Shown piece after piece: positions 34,396 to 42,053 of a stretch of 64,000 nucleotides of DNA (positions within the stretch are counted from its first letter, which is position 1; each line of letters opens with the position of its first letter). The position numbers and the translations under genes were made by a program. Below the pieces are notes generated by a model. The model was given only the letters and a program-made list of their open reading frames with translations. It searched no databases and was not told where the DNA came from. This stretch comes from Bacteroidota bacterium (GTDB lineage: Bacteria > Bacteroidota > Bacteroidia > 2-12-FULL-35-15): assembly GCA_025963715.1 (NCBI GenBank), contig JAOQAG010000021.1, positions 1 to 64,000 on the forward strand, written 5' to 3'.

Positions 34396-34935
34396 ATGAT
34401 GAAGCCAAGGATCATTTTAGACAGTACCCACTTTGAAATTACCGTTACCCGGCTTTGTTATCAATTGATTGAAGTTCACAACGATTTCTCGAATACCGTG
34501 ATCATCGGACTTCAGCCCCGCGGGATCTTCCTCGCAAAACGGGTCCAGAAAAAACTCCAGGAAATTTTAAAGAAAAAAGACATCAAATGCGGAAGCCTTG
34601 ATACCACTTTTTACCGCGATGATTTCCGTAAAAAAGAGCTGGTTCCCAACCGTACCGAAATTGATTTTATCATTGAAGATAAAAATGTGATCATGGTGGA
34701 TGACGTGCTGTTTACAGGACGCACCATCCGCGCCGGACTGGATGCCATGCTTGCATTTGGCAGGCCAAACGATGTGGAGCTGCTGGTGCTGATCGACAGA
34801 AGGCTGAGCAGGCATTTGCCGATCCAGGCAAAATATATCGGCAAAACCATTGATTCCATTGCATCCGAACGGGTAGTGGTGGAATGGAGCGAAACCGACG
34901 GAAAAGATAAAGTAACATTGCTCTCTAACGCTTAA
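34396..34935 (+). CDS. pyrR: Bifunctional pyrimidine regulator / uracil phosphoribosyltransferase PyrR
   Basis: A 179-residue type I phosphoribosyltransferase-fold protein. The PRPP-binding loop is 'VIMVDDVLFTGRTIRAGLDA', with 'IIGLQPRGIFLAKR' and 'LIDRRLSRHLPIQAKYIGK' typical of PyrR. It binds UMP and controls pyrimidine genes in Firmicutes by mRNA attenuation; in Bacteroidota the regulatory role is less clear. A longer TTG-started frame adds four codons; I choose the ATG at 34396. Only 12 nt separate it from pyrB, so they form an operon. Confidence 0.95.
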   Translation: MMKPRIILDSTHFEITVTRLCYQLIEVHNDFSNTVIIGLQPRGIFLAKRVQKKLQEILKKKDIKCGSLDTTFYRDDFRKKELVPNRTEIDFIIEDKNVIMVDDVLFTGRTIRAGLDAMLAFGRPNDVELLVLIDRRLSRHLPIQAKYIGKTIDSIASERVVVEWSETDGKDKVTLLSNA

Positions 34936-34947
34936 TGATTGTAAGGA

Positions 34948-35871
34948 ATGAATAACTTAAGTACAAAGCACTTACTCGGAATAAAAGACCTTACGGCAGA
35001 TGATATTCATTTAATTTTAAATACCGCTGCCAGCTTTAAAGAAGTCATTAACCGCCCCATTAAAAAAGTTCCTTCCTTACGGGACATTACCATAGCCAAT
35101 TTATTTTTCGAAAATTCTACCCGCACCAAGCTTTCTTTTGAACTGGCGGAAAAACGACTGAGTGCTGATGTGATCAATTTTGCAGCATCCTCTTCCTCCG
35201 TTACCAAAGGCGAAACGCTGATCGATACGGTAAATAATATTTTAGCCATGAAAGTGGACATGGTAGTGATGCGCCATCCGAATCCCGGAGCGGCGCTATT
35301 CCTGTCGAAACACGTGGATGCTAAAATTGTGAATGCAGGCGATGGTGCGCACGAGCACCCGACACAGGCTTTGCTGGATGCATTTTCTATCCGCGAAAAA
35401 TTAGGAAATCTGAAAGGCAAAAAGATCGCGATCATTGGCGATATTTTACACTCAAGAGTGGCATTGTCCAATATCTTCTGCCTGCAAAAATGCGGTGCAG
35501 AAGTGATGGTGTGCGGCCCTACCACGCTGATGCCGAAATACATTCAGAGCCTTGGAGTAAAAGTAGAACATGATCTGCGTAAAGCGCTGGAATGGTGCGA
35601 CGTAGCAAACATGTTGCGCATTCAATTGGAGCGCCAGGACATTAAATATTTTCCTTCCCTGCGTGAGTACACCATGCTGTTTGGCTTGAACAAAGAGCTG
35701 CTGGATTCGCTTTCTAAAAAAATTGTGATCATGCACCCAGGCCCGATCAACCGCGGTGTGGAAATTACCAGCGATGTTGCCGATGGCGATCAGAGCATTA
35801 TTCTTGAACAGGTAGAAAATGGCGTTGCTGTGAGAATGGCGGTGTTGTTTTTACTGGCAGGAAGAGCGTAG
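34948..35871 (+). CDS. pyrB: Aspartate carbamoyltransferase catalytic subunit
   Basis: A 307-residue enzyme for the second step of UMP synthesis, joining carbamoyl phosphate and aspartate. Carbamoyl-phosphate binding is shown by 'FFENSTRTKLSFELAEKRL' and 'HPTQALLDAF'. Also present are 'GDILHSRVALSN', the aspartate-loop region 'LRIQLERQD' and 'MHPGPINRGVEI'. Full length for the catalytic chain; no regulatory PyrI is adjacent. Co-transcribed with pyrR. Confidence 0.97.
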   Translation: MNNLSTKHLLGIKDLTADDIHLILNTAASFKEVINRPIKKVPSLRDITIANLFFENSTRTKLSFELAEKRLSADVINFAASSSSVTKGETLIDTVNNILAMKVDMVVMRHPNPGAALFLSKHVDAKIVNAGDGAHEHPTQALLDAFSIREKLGNLKGKKIAIIGDILHSRVALSNIFCLQKCGAEVMVCGPTTLMPKYIQSLGVKVEHDLRKALEWCDVANMLRIQLERQDIKYFPSLREYTMLFGLNKELLDSLSKKIVIMHPGPINRGVEITSDVADGDQSIILEQVENGVAVRMAVLFLLAGRA

Positions 35872-35880
35872 AAGTTAATT

Positions 35881-36738
35881 TTAATGCCGGATGATTACCT
35901 TTTTATTTACAACTCCCTTATCGTTTTGTATTTTTAAAAAATAAGCTCCATCAGGTAATCCCGAAACATTAAATTCTGTGAGTTCATTCTCACTTTTTAC
36001 TGCAGCAATTACTTGTTTGCCAACTATATCAAATAATTCCAGTTCTATTGAGTTGTTAGCAACGGATCTTATATAGATTTTATCCGAAGCGGGATTGGGG
36101 TAAACAACAACTTTCAGTGATGAAAGCTCTTCGACATTTAGTGTGAGCGCATTAAAGGAATAATCTTTTACCGTGCAGCCATATGTCTGGCAATTCACCC
36201 TGATCCAACCGAAAATACTATCTGTAGCACTTTGATATTTTACACCAATGTATTGATCGGTAGAAGTTGACCAATCTGAAACAGATAAAGAAGTGCCCCC
36301 AACAAAATAACTATCTGTTAAGTAAAGATTATTATGATCCCATATTGCCTGTGACGAATTGATTGTATCTCCATAATTGAGTGGTTTTGCTACTCTGGCG
36401 GTTACCCAACCAGCGGAAGAAGGATTATAAGCCGAATCGATCTTTCCAAAGCTAATATACGAATTTGAGTTCAAAGGATTTATAGAAATATAAGCACTCA
36501 TAAAAGAAGCTGAATGAACATAGGAAGCATGCAATTCTAAATCATTGATAAAATCGCCATTAAGGTCAAAATAATAACTTTCGTTCGGATTAAGATAAGA
36601 GCAATTGATTAGTGTATCCGGGTTTACATCAACATAGGTAGAAAGGAGAGTACCGGCTGTATACACCTGCGCCTGTAAACTAAAAGCGGTAAAAAATGAA
36701 CCTGTAGCCAGTATAAATTTGATTATTACATGCTTCAT
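35881..36738 (-). CDS. T9SS-secreted protein, tandem paralogue B
   Basis: A 285-residue exported protein: signal peptide ending LQAQ near residue 24, a beta-rich domain of about 200 residues with 'VDVNPDTLINCSYLNPNESY', 'GDFINDLELHASY', 'AKPLNYGDTINSSQAIWDH' and 'GWIRVNCQTYGCTVKDYSFN', then a type A sorting domain from 'VVVYPNPASDKIYI'. The preceding gene encodes a near-copy of the mature domain. The two overlap by 4 bp (ATGA). The 'DLNGDFINDLEL' pattern resembles a calcium-binding loop. Function unknown. Confidence 0.82.
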   Translation of the reverse strand: MKHVIIKFILATGSFFTAFSLQAQVYTAGTLLSTYVDVNPDTLINCSYLNPNESYYFDLNGDFINDLELHASYVHSASFMSAYISINPLNSNSYISFGKIDSAYNPSSAGWVTARVAKPLNYGDTINSSQAIWDHNNLYLTDSYFVGGTSLSVSDWSTSTDQYIGVKYQSATDSIFGWIRVNCQTYGCTVKDYSFNALTLNVEELSSLKVVVYPNPASDKIYIRSVANNSIELELFDIVGKQVIAAVKSENELTEFNVSGLPDGAYFLKIQNDKGVVNKKVIIRH

Positions 36739-37589
36739 CTCTGCACAATTATTTTCTTAGTGAAGATACCATTTTTTGTTTTTACACTCACAAAATAAAT
36801 CCCGTTTGACAGGTCGCTTACATCCATTTCAGCGTTTTCTATGCTAGCATTTTTTTGTTTGACGATGCTACCGATCACATCTGTGATTTGTATTTGAGAA
36901 TAAGCGCTTGCCGATTCGATATGGATGAAAGTACTGGCAGGGTTAGGGTAAACAACAACTTTCGCTGATGAAAATTCTTCAACATTTAATGGGAGTGCAT
37001 TAAAAGAATAATCTTTTACAGTACAACCAGCTCCATGGCAATTTACCCTGATCCAACCGAAAATAGTATCTGCAACGTTTTGATATTTAACGCCGATGTA
37101 TCGATCTGTTGTTAAAGTTGACCAATCTGTAACGGATAAAGTGGAGCCTGCAACATAATAACTATCTGTTAAAAAAAGATGGCTATGGTCCCATATTGCC
37201 TGTGGCGAATTGATTGTATCGCCATAATTAAGCGGTTTTGCCACCCTGTCGGTCATCCAGCCGGCTAAATAAGTATTGTAGGAAGAATCAATCTTTCCAA
37301 AACTAATAGAGGAATTAGAATCCAAAGGATTTATTGAAATATAGGAACTTGTAAAACCGGGTGAGTTACTAAACGAAGCTTCTAATTCTAAATCATTTAT
37401 AAAATCACCGTTAATATCAAAATAATAGCTTTCGTGCGGATAAAAATAAGAGTCATTAATCAGTGTATCAGGATTTATATCGACATACGTAGAAAGAGGA
37501 GCGCCTGCGGTGTACACCTGTGCCTGCGTACTAAAACCGGCATGCAATAAAAAGGCTGCCAATATTAATTTGATTGTTAAATGCTTCAT
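36735..37589 (-). CDS. T9SS-secreted protein, tandem paralogue A
   Basis: A 284-residue exported protein, first of the tandem pair. Signal peptide ends TQAQ; the mature domain shares long identical blocks with its neighbour ('AKPLNYGDTINS', 'AIWDH', 'FGWIRVNC', 'GCTVKDYSFNAL', 'KVVVYPNPAS'). After YPNPAS the two sequences part: this one continues 'TFIHIESASAYSQIQITDV' and ends 'IFTKKIIVQR'. Both cargo domains should go to the same place while using different sorting tails. Upstream, 37590-37824 holds no gene. Confidence 0.82.
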   Translation of the reverse strand: MKHLTIKLILAAFLLHAGFSTQAQVYTAGAPLSTYVDINPDTLINDSYFYPHESYYFDINGDFINDLELEASFSNSPGFTSSYISINPLDSNSSISFGKIDSSYNTYLAGWMTDRVAKPLNYGDTINSPQAIWDHSHLFLTDSYYVAGSTLSVTDWSTLTTDRYIGVKYQNVADTIFGWIRVNCHGAGCTVKDYSFNALPLNVEEFSSAKVVVYPNPASTFIHIESASAYSQIQITDVIGSIVKQKNASIENAEMDVSDLSNGIYFVSVKTKNGIFTKKIIVQR

Positions 37590-37824
37590 CTTTAAATAAT
37601 TATTTTCTTAGTAAAGATACATTTTTGTTTTTTGTACTTGCACAATAAGAGCGTGTTCAGCAGGTCGTAAAGGTGAGATTGAAATTTTTTATTGTTATAA
37701 TGTAACAAATGAACAGTTTAAACAAATTTAAGATTAAGTATCAAACAGGGGCAAAGTTTACTTAAAATTCTCATACAAGTTCCTTGTACCTGTTATAATT
37801 GCTGAAAATTTATAAAACACACGC

Positions 37825-37855
37825 TTGTTTTGTACCGCAAATTTTTTTACATTTG
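37825..37855 (+). promoter_or_regulatory. Promoter of the STAS-cargo-rnz operon
   Basis: TTG at 37825-37827, a 20-nt spacer and TACATTTG at 37848-37855. The STAS start codon is 18 nt beyond. Confidence 0.75.
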
Positions 37856-37873
37856 TTAAAATATTAATAGGTT

Positions 37874-38221
37874 ATGAGTTTCCAGGTAGAAAAGACAGAC
37901 AAGTACACGGTGATCAAACTCCAGGTTGAAAAACTGGACAGCAGTGTTGCGCCTGCATTAAAATCAGAGCTGGTGGTGTTAAACACCGATGGCATCAAAG
38001 GCATTATCATTGACCTGACCAATACTCGTTATTGTGATTCATCCGGCCTGAGCGCTATTTTGGTGGCTAACCGCCTGTGCAAAAACAGCAGCGGCTTGTT
38101 TGTACTAACCGGCTTACAGGAACCTGTAAAAAAACTGATCTCTATTTCACAATTGGATACTATCTTAAATATAACCAACACGCTGGAGGAAGCAAGCGAA
38201 TTGTTTTCTGTTAAAGCGTAA
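37874..38221 (+). CDS. STAS-domain anti-anti-sigma factor-like protein
   Basis: A 115-residue single STAS domain (SpoIIAA/RsbV type). The phosphorylatable serine region is 'RYCDSSGLSAILVANRL' with D55, S56 and S57 as in SpoIIAA. It is a candidate substrate of the SpoIIE phosphatase encoded at 7066. No anti-sigma kinase is present in the window, so the partner that would phosphorylate it is unknown. It is first in a probable operon with a T9SS cargo gene and rnz. Confidence 0.9.
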   Translation: MSFQVEKTDKYTVIKLQVEKLDSSVAPALKSELVVLNTDGIKGIIIDLTNTRYCDSSGLSAILVANRLCKNSSGLFVLTGLQEPVKKLISISQLDTILNITNTLEEASELFSVKA

Positions 38222-38253
38222 TTCTCTAAAACTAAACCACATACTCTAAACAC

Positions 38254-39012
38254 ATGATGAAAAAACTACTTACTATTATTCTGATCTCTGCGGCCGGTGT
38301 TACCGGATCTTATGCACAATGTACTCCTGATATTTCCTGTATTCCTTCTGGGACCACTTATGGTATTTGCCCTGATAGTGCAACAGGGATGGCAATGGGA
38401 ACGGTTGGCGTTGCTTATAACCAGGTAATGAGCATGAAAGTGCCATCAACTTCGGCTGGTTTTAGTACTGGTTTACCTTTTGCTGTACCAGTTACTTCCA
38501 TTAAGGTGGATAGCGTAACTGGCCTTGCGCCGGGATTATCCTATGTTTGCTCTCCGGCTGGCTGTACATTCCCCGGTGGTACTAACGGCTGTATCTTAAT
38601 TTCAGGTACTCCTACAGCTGTTTGGAATCAACAGGTAACTGTTTATGCTACAGCAACAGTTTCTTTGGCTGGGCCGCAGCTGGTGCCTCAAACAAATAGC
38701 CAGTATAGAAGCATTGTAAATGCTCCGGCAGGTATTGAAATGCTGGACATGTCGAAATTTGATGTAAAACAAAACATGCCAAATCCTTTTTCCAGCAGCA
38801 CCGAAATTCAATTTTCTTCTGTAACTCCTGAAACAGTTGAATTCAGTGTATTCAATATGTTGGGATCAGTAGTGTATTCAAAAACGATCAAAGCAGAAAA
38901 AGGAGCAAATACCATCACATTGGATGCGTCTGTATTTCCTGAAGGCATTTACATGTATTCACTTAAAAATGGCAGCAAAACGATCACAAAACGTATGATC
39001 GTTACTAAATAA
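38254..39012 (+). CDS. T9SS-secreted protein within the STAS-rnz operon
   Basis: A 252-residue exported protein. Signal peptide ends SYAQ near residue 22. A mature domain of about 140 residues has several cysteines ('CTPDISCIPSGTTYGICPD', 'CSPAGCTFPGGTNGC') and ends with a T9SS type A domain 'KQNMPNPFSSSTEIQF' to 'ITKRMIVTK'. A few proteins with similar 'GVAYNQ..MSMKVP' mature parts occur in Bacteroidota with unknown role. Its TAA stop shares one base with the ATG of rnz (TAATG), so translation is coupled. Confidence 0.85.
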   Translation: MMKKLLTIILISAAGVTGSYAQCTPDISCIPSGTTYGICPDSATGMAMGTVGVAYNQVMSMKVPSTSAGFSTGLPFAVPVTSIKVDSVTGLAPGLSYVCSPAGCTFPGGTNGCILISGTPTAVWNQQVTVYATATVSLAGPQLVPQTNSQYRSIVNAPAGIEMLDMSKFDVKQNMPNPFSSSTEIQFSSVTPETVEFSVFNMLGSVVYSKTIKAEKGANTITLDASVFPEGIYMYSLKNGSKTITKRMIVTK

Positions 39013-39932
39013 TGCAGCATTTCGAATTGACAATTTTAGGTTGCAGCAGTGCAACTCCTACATCGAACAGAAACCCAACCGCTCAGCTGTTAAACATAGC
39101 TGAGCGGTTTTTTTTGATCGATTGCGGAGAAGGGACGCAAATGCAGCTGCGTAAATTCAAATTCAAATTTCAGCGCATCAACCATATTTTTATCAGCCAT
39201 TTGCACGGCGATCATTACCTGGGTTTGCTGGGCTTGCTTTCCAGCATGCATTTGCTGGGGCGCAAAGACGATCTGCATTTGTATTGTCCCGGCGAATTGC
39301 AGGAGATCCTGGAAGTGCAGAACAAACATTCACAAACATTCTTTAATTACCAGATCATTTACCATCCGCATACGTATGAGAATGGAAAACTGATCATGCA
39401 AGACAATAAAGTGGAGGTAAGGACCATTGTGCTGAACCATCGCATTCCCTGCTGCGGCTTTGTTTTTACCGAAAAGCAGGTTCCGGGAAACATTTTGCCG
39501 GAAATGATCAGCAAATATAACCTGACAGTGGAGGAGATCATGCATTTAAAACGCGGTTCCGATCTTACAACCAGCGATGGAACGGTAGTCCCCAATGCAG
39601 AGATCATCAGCAATTTAAAAACACCGCGCACGTATGCTTATTGCTCGGATACGCTGTACGACGAAGGTTTGATCCCGTATATAAAAGGCGCCGATCTGCT
39701 GTACCACGAATCCACATTTTTGCACGGCATGCTCGACCGGGCAAAACAAACCCATCACACCACAGCTTTACAGGCAGGAACGATCGCTAAAATGGCGGAA
39801 GTGAAAAAGCTCATGATCGGGCATTACTCGGCACGCTACAAAGACCTGGAACCATTGCTGGAAGAAGCAAAATCGGTTTTTGAAAATACCGTGCTGGCTA
39901 TAGAAGGCGAAACAACTGAAGTTGGCCAATAG
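39012..39932 (+). CDS. rnz: Ribonuclease Z (tRNA 3' endonuclease)
   Basis: A 306-residue metallo-beta-lactamase-fold nuclease that trims tRNA 3' ends. It starts 'FELTILGCSSATPTSNRNPT' and carries the metal motif 'ISHLHGDHYLGL' (H63, H65, D67, H68), the 'LNHRIPCCGFVF' histidine region, 'YCSDTLYDE' with 'HESTFL', and 'IGHYSARY'. All catalytic histidines appear present. Long-form features are absent, as expected for the bacterial short form. Translationally coupled to the upstream cargo gene. Confidence 0.96.
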   Translation: MQHFELTILGCSSATPTSNRNPTAQLLNIAERFFLIDCGEGTQMQLRKFKFKFQRINHIFISHLHGDHYLGLLGLLSSMHLLGRKDDLHLYCPGELQEILEVQNKHSQTFFNYQIIYHPHTYENGKLIMQDNKVEVRTIVLNHRIPCCGFVFTEKQVPGNILPEMISKYNLTVEEIMHLKRGSDLTTSDGTVVPNAEIISNLKTPRTYAYCSDTLYDEGLIPYIKGADLLYHESTFLHGMLDRAKQTHHTTALQAGTIAKMAEVKKLMIGHYSARYKDLEPLLEEAKSVFENTVLAIEGETTEVGQ

Positions 39933-40018
39933 AGCCGGGGGTATAAAGAACTCGTGTTAAATAACTCAAAGAGTGATGGATGGCATTGGTCATATTTCGA
40001 ATTTTTTTTCTAAAAAGG

Positions 40019-40049
40019 TTGGTAAAAATCATTTCAATCCGTACATTTG
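40019..40049 (+). promoter_or_regulatory. Promoter of the LuxR-type response regulator
   Basis: TTG at 40019-40021, a 20-nt spacer and TACATTTG at 40042-40049. The GTG start is 32 nt downstream. Confidence 0.75.
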
Positions 40050-40080
40050 AGCACTATTTAAATTAAATCTAAATAAGAAA

Positions 40081-40752
40081 GTGCCAAAAATCAAGATCAC
40101 CATTGCCGACAGTCATTTTTTAAGCCGCAAAGGGCTTGCCGTATTGCTGCAGGAAAATGTTGATTTTGTGTTGCTTTCAGAAGCTTTGAGTTCTTCCGAC
40201 CTGGTGAACCAGGCAAAATTTTACCAGCCCGATGTGATCATCATTGATTACACTTCCGCTAATTTTACACAAGAAAGCTTACAGCAGATCGTAAAAAAAT
40301 ACCCGGATTCTAAATTATTAGCGATCACCGATATCCAAAGTAATATTTCCATCGCGAAAGCAATGAACTCGGGCGTTACGAGCCATTTGTTAAAAGACTG
40401 CGACCAGGACGAAATTGTGGAAGCCATTTACAAAACGGCAAAAGGCGAAGCATTTATGTGTGGTAAAATTGCCAGCGCAGTGCTGGAAGACAAATCATCG
40501 TCGTTTACCGAATATACCTGCGAAGGATTGAACATCAGCGACCGCGAAATGGAGATCATCAAGCTGATCGCAGAAGGACTTTCCAACAAAGAAGTGGCTG
40601 ATAAATTATTTTTGAGCACACATACCGTTACTACACACCGCAAAAATATCATGAATAAACTGGGGCTGAACAATACAGCCGGATTGGTTTTATTCGCGGT
40701 TCGTGAAAATCTGATCTCCCCGAATCATTTCCTTTTTTCTGCTACTAATTAG
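40081..40752 (+). CDS. NarL/LuxR-family response regulator
   Basis: A 223-residue two-domain regulator. The receiver domain has phospho-acceptor D56 in 'DVIIIDYTSA' and the early acid D10 in 'ITIADSH'. The switch Thr region 'LLAITD' and 'HLLKDCDQDE' lysine are visible. The C-terminal LuxR helix-turn-helix is clear: 'LNISDREMEIIKLIAEGLSN', 'KEVADKLFLSTHTVTTHRKN'. It starts with GTG; no upstream ATG is in frame. No histidine kinase is adjacent. It could regulate the heme/iron island to its right, but nothing in the sequence shows this. Confidence 0.93.
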   Translation: MPKIKITIADSHFLSRKGLAVLLQENVDFVLLSEALSSSDLVNQAKFYQPDVIIIDYTSANFTQESLQQIVKKYPDSKLLAITDIQSNISIAKAMNSGVTSHLLKDCDQDEIVEAIYKTAKGEAFMCGKIASAVLEDKSSSFTEYTCEGLNISDREMEIIKLIAEGLSNKEVADKLFLSTHTVTTHRKNIMNKLGLNNTAGLVLFAVRENLISPNHFLFSATN

Positions 40753-40820
40753 TTCAAAGTTTAAAAGTTTAAAGTTCAAAGTTCAAAGTTTGCTGTGGGA
40801 ATCGCTTGCGCGATTATTTT

Positions 40821-41021
40821 TTACCACGAAGACGCAAAGACGCAAAGAAATTGTAAATCACTTTTGATTCAATAATTTCTGGTCACTCAAATTTATATTT
40901 TCCAATCCTTTTGAAACATATTGTGCTGCAAAAAAGCTTCTAAACATTAATTTGTGTGACCAAATATAATTAGCACCAATTATCTATAACCTTTCTTTGC
41001 GCCTTTGCGTCTTCGTGGTAA
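40821..41021. repeat. Fold-back element FB4 with 30-bp terminal inverted repeats
   Basis: The first 30 bp, TTACCACGAAGACGCAAAG..., match the complement of the last 30 bp, ...CTTTGCGTCTTCGTGGTAA, with one mismatch. A second inverted pair lies inside: GGTCACTCAAATT and AATTTGTGTGACC (one mismatch). The whole 201 bp can fold on itself. A decayed relative is at 3690-3783. It fills the gap between the response regulator and the HmuY-like lipoprotein, together with AAAGTTCAAAGTT phrases at 40753-40790. Confidence 0.88.
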
Positions 41022-41072
41022 GATCCACACCAGCCTAATAAACCAATGAACTACTGAACCAATCAACCTTTT

Positions 41073-42053
41073 TTACAGCTTCTTGTATTCAAATTCTGGA
41101 TATCCTTTTACACCCGATGAATTATAAAAATCGATAAAATGCAATTTGTAATAAAAACCTCTGCTATCGCTGATGATATAACATTTTGTGACATCCACCG
41201 TGTATACATTTGTCGCAATATCATACGTTTTCCAGTCGTAGCCGATGGCATTTTGTGCAGCCGAAAAAGTTTTGTTCAATGTATCATTGATCGTGATCGC
41301 GTTAAAGGTTTTGTCCGGAATGCCGATGACTCTGGTATTATAGCGGTTGATCAACACTCCCGTTACTAAATAATACTGGAAAGGCGAATAAAAAACATGG
41401 GTATATTGTGTAAAGCACAGGTCAAAATCGGTTTTCGCCGGTTCGGTAATTACTTCCAAATTTGATCCCAATGAAAAAGTTACAAAACTCTTATCTGCAT
41501 CTTTTGTAATGGTAGCAGTGTTTGTACCGCTCGTTCCATAAATATCGGCATATTCAATACTGAATGTAGTAGCGCTCATGCCGGTAATTTTCAATTTGTA
41601 ATATCCCTGTTGCTGCGCCAGTTCATTATATCCGCGGTTAACAACGTACACAGTATTGTTGCTTTGCCAATCGCCGGTAGCAGTGGAATCCAAGCTGCCG
41701 CTTGGGTTATCGCTGGTGCCGTGTACGCCCAAACCCACAGTATCATTTACCTGCGACAGATCAGTAAAATTTGTTTTGTAAATGCGCATGGATTTGGAAG
41801 TGTTCAGCAATACATGCGTACCGCTTGCACTGCACTCAAAAGCCAGGTCCCAGGCCGATTTTAAATTGGTGTACACCACCATGTGATCGTTCAGCCGGAA
41901 CCAAACCTGGTTCTTATAACTGGACGTCATTTCCACGGTGGCTGTAATGGCATCACCGCGATCATAAGCCGGTACAGGCGTTTCCTTCTTTTCGCAGGAG
42001 AATAAAAACAGGCTGCAAATAAAAACGAAAAATAATTTTAGTGTTCTTTCCAT
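41073..42053 (-). CDS. HmuY-like heme-binding lipoprotein
   Basis: A 326-residue lipoprotein with a type II signal peptide ending 'LFLFSC' near residue 20. The mature part fits the HmuY family: 'YKNQVWFRLNDHMVV', 'NLKSAWDLAFECSASG', 'DFDLCFTQYTHVF' and the late 'AIGYDWKTYDIATNVYTVD'. HmuY-type proteins sit on the cell surface, capture heme and pass it to a TonB receptor. Its start overlaps the end of the TonB receptor gene by 16 bp, so both are made from one mRNA. Heme ligands cannot be assigned by eye. Confidence 0.82.
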   Translation of the reverse strand: MERTLKLFFVFICSLFLFSCEKKETPVPAYDRGDAITATVEMTSSYKNQVWFRLNDHMVVYTNLKSAWDLAFECSASGTHVLLNTSKSMRIYKTNFTDLSQVNDTVGLGVHGTSDNPSGSLDSTATGDWQSNNTVYVVNRGYNELAQQQGYYKLKITGMSATTFSIEYADIYGTSGTNTATITKDADKSFVTFSLGSNLEVITEPAKTDFDLCFTQYTHVFYSPFQYYLVTGVLINRYNTRVIGIPDKTFNAITINDTLNKTFSAAQNAIGYDWKTYDIATNVYTVDVTKCYIISDSRGFYYKLHFIDFYNSSGVKGYPEFEYKKL

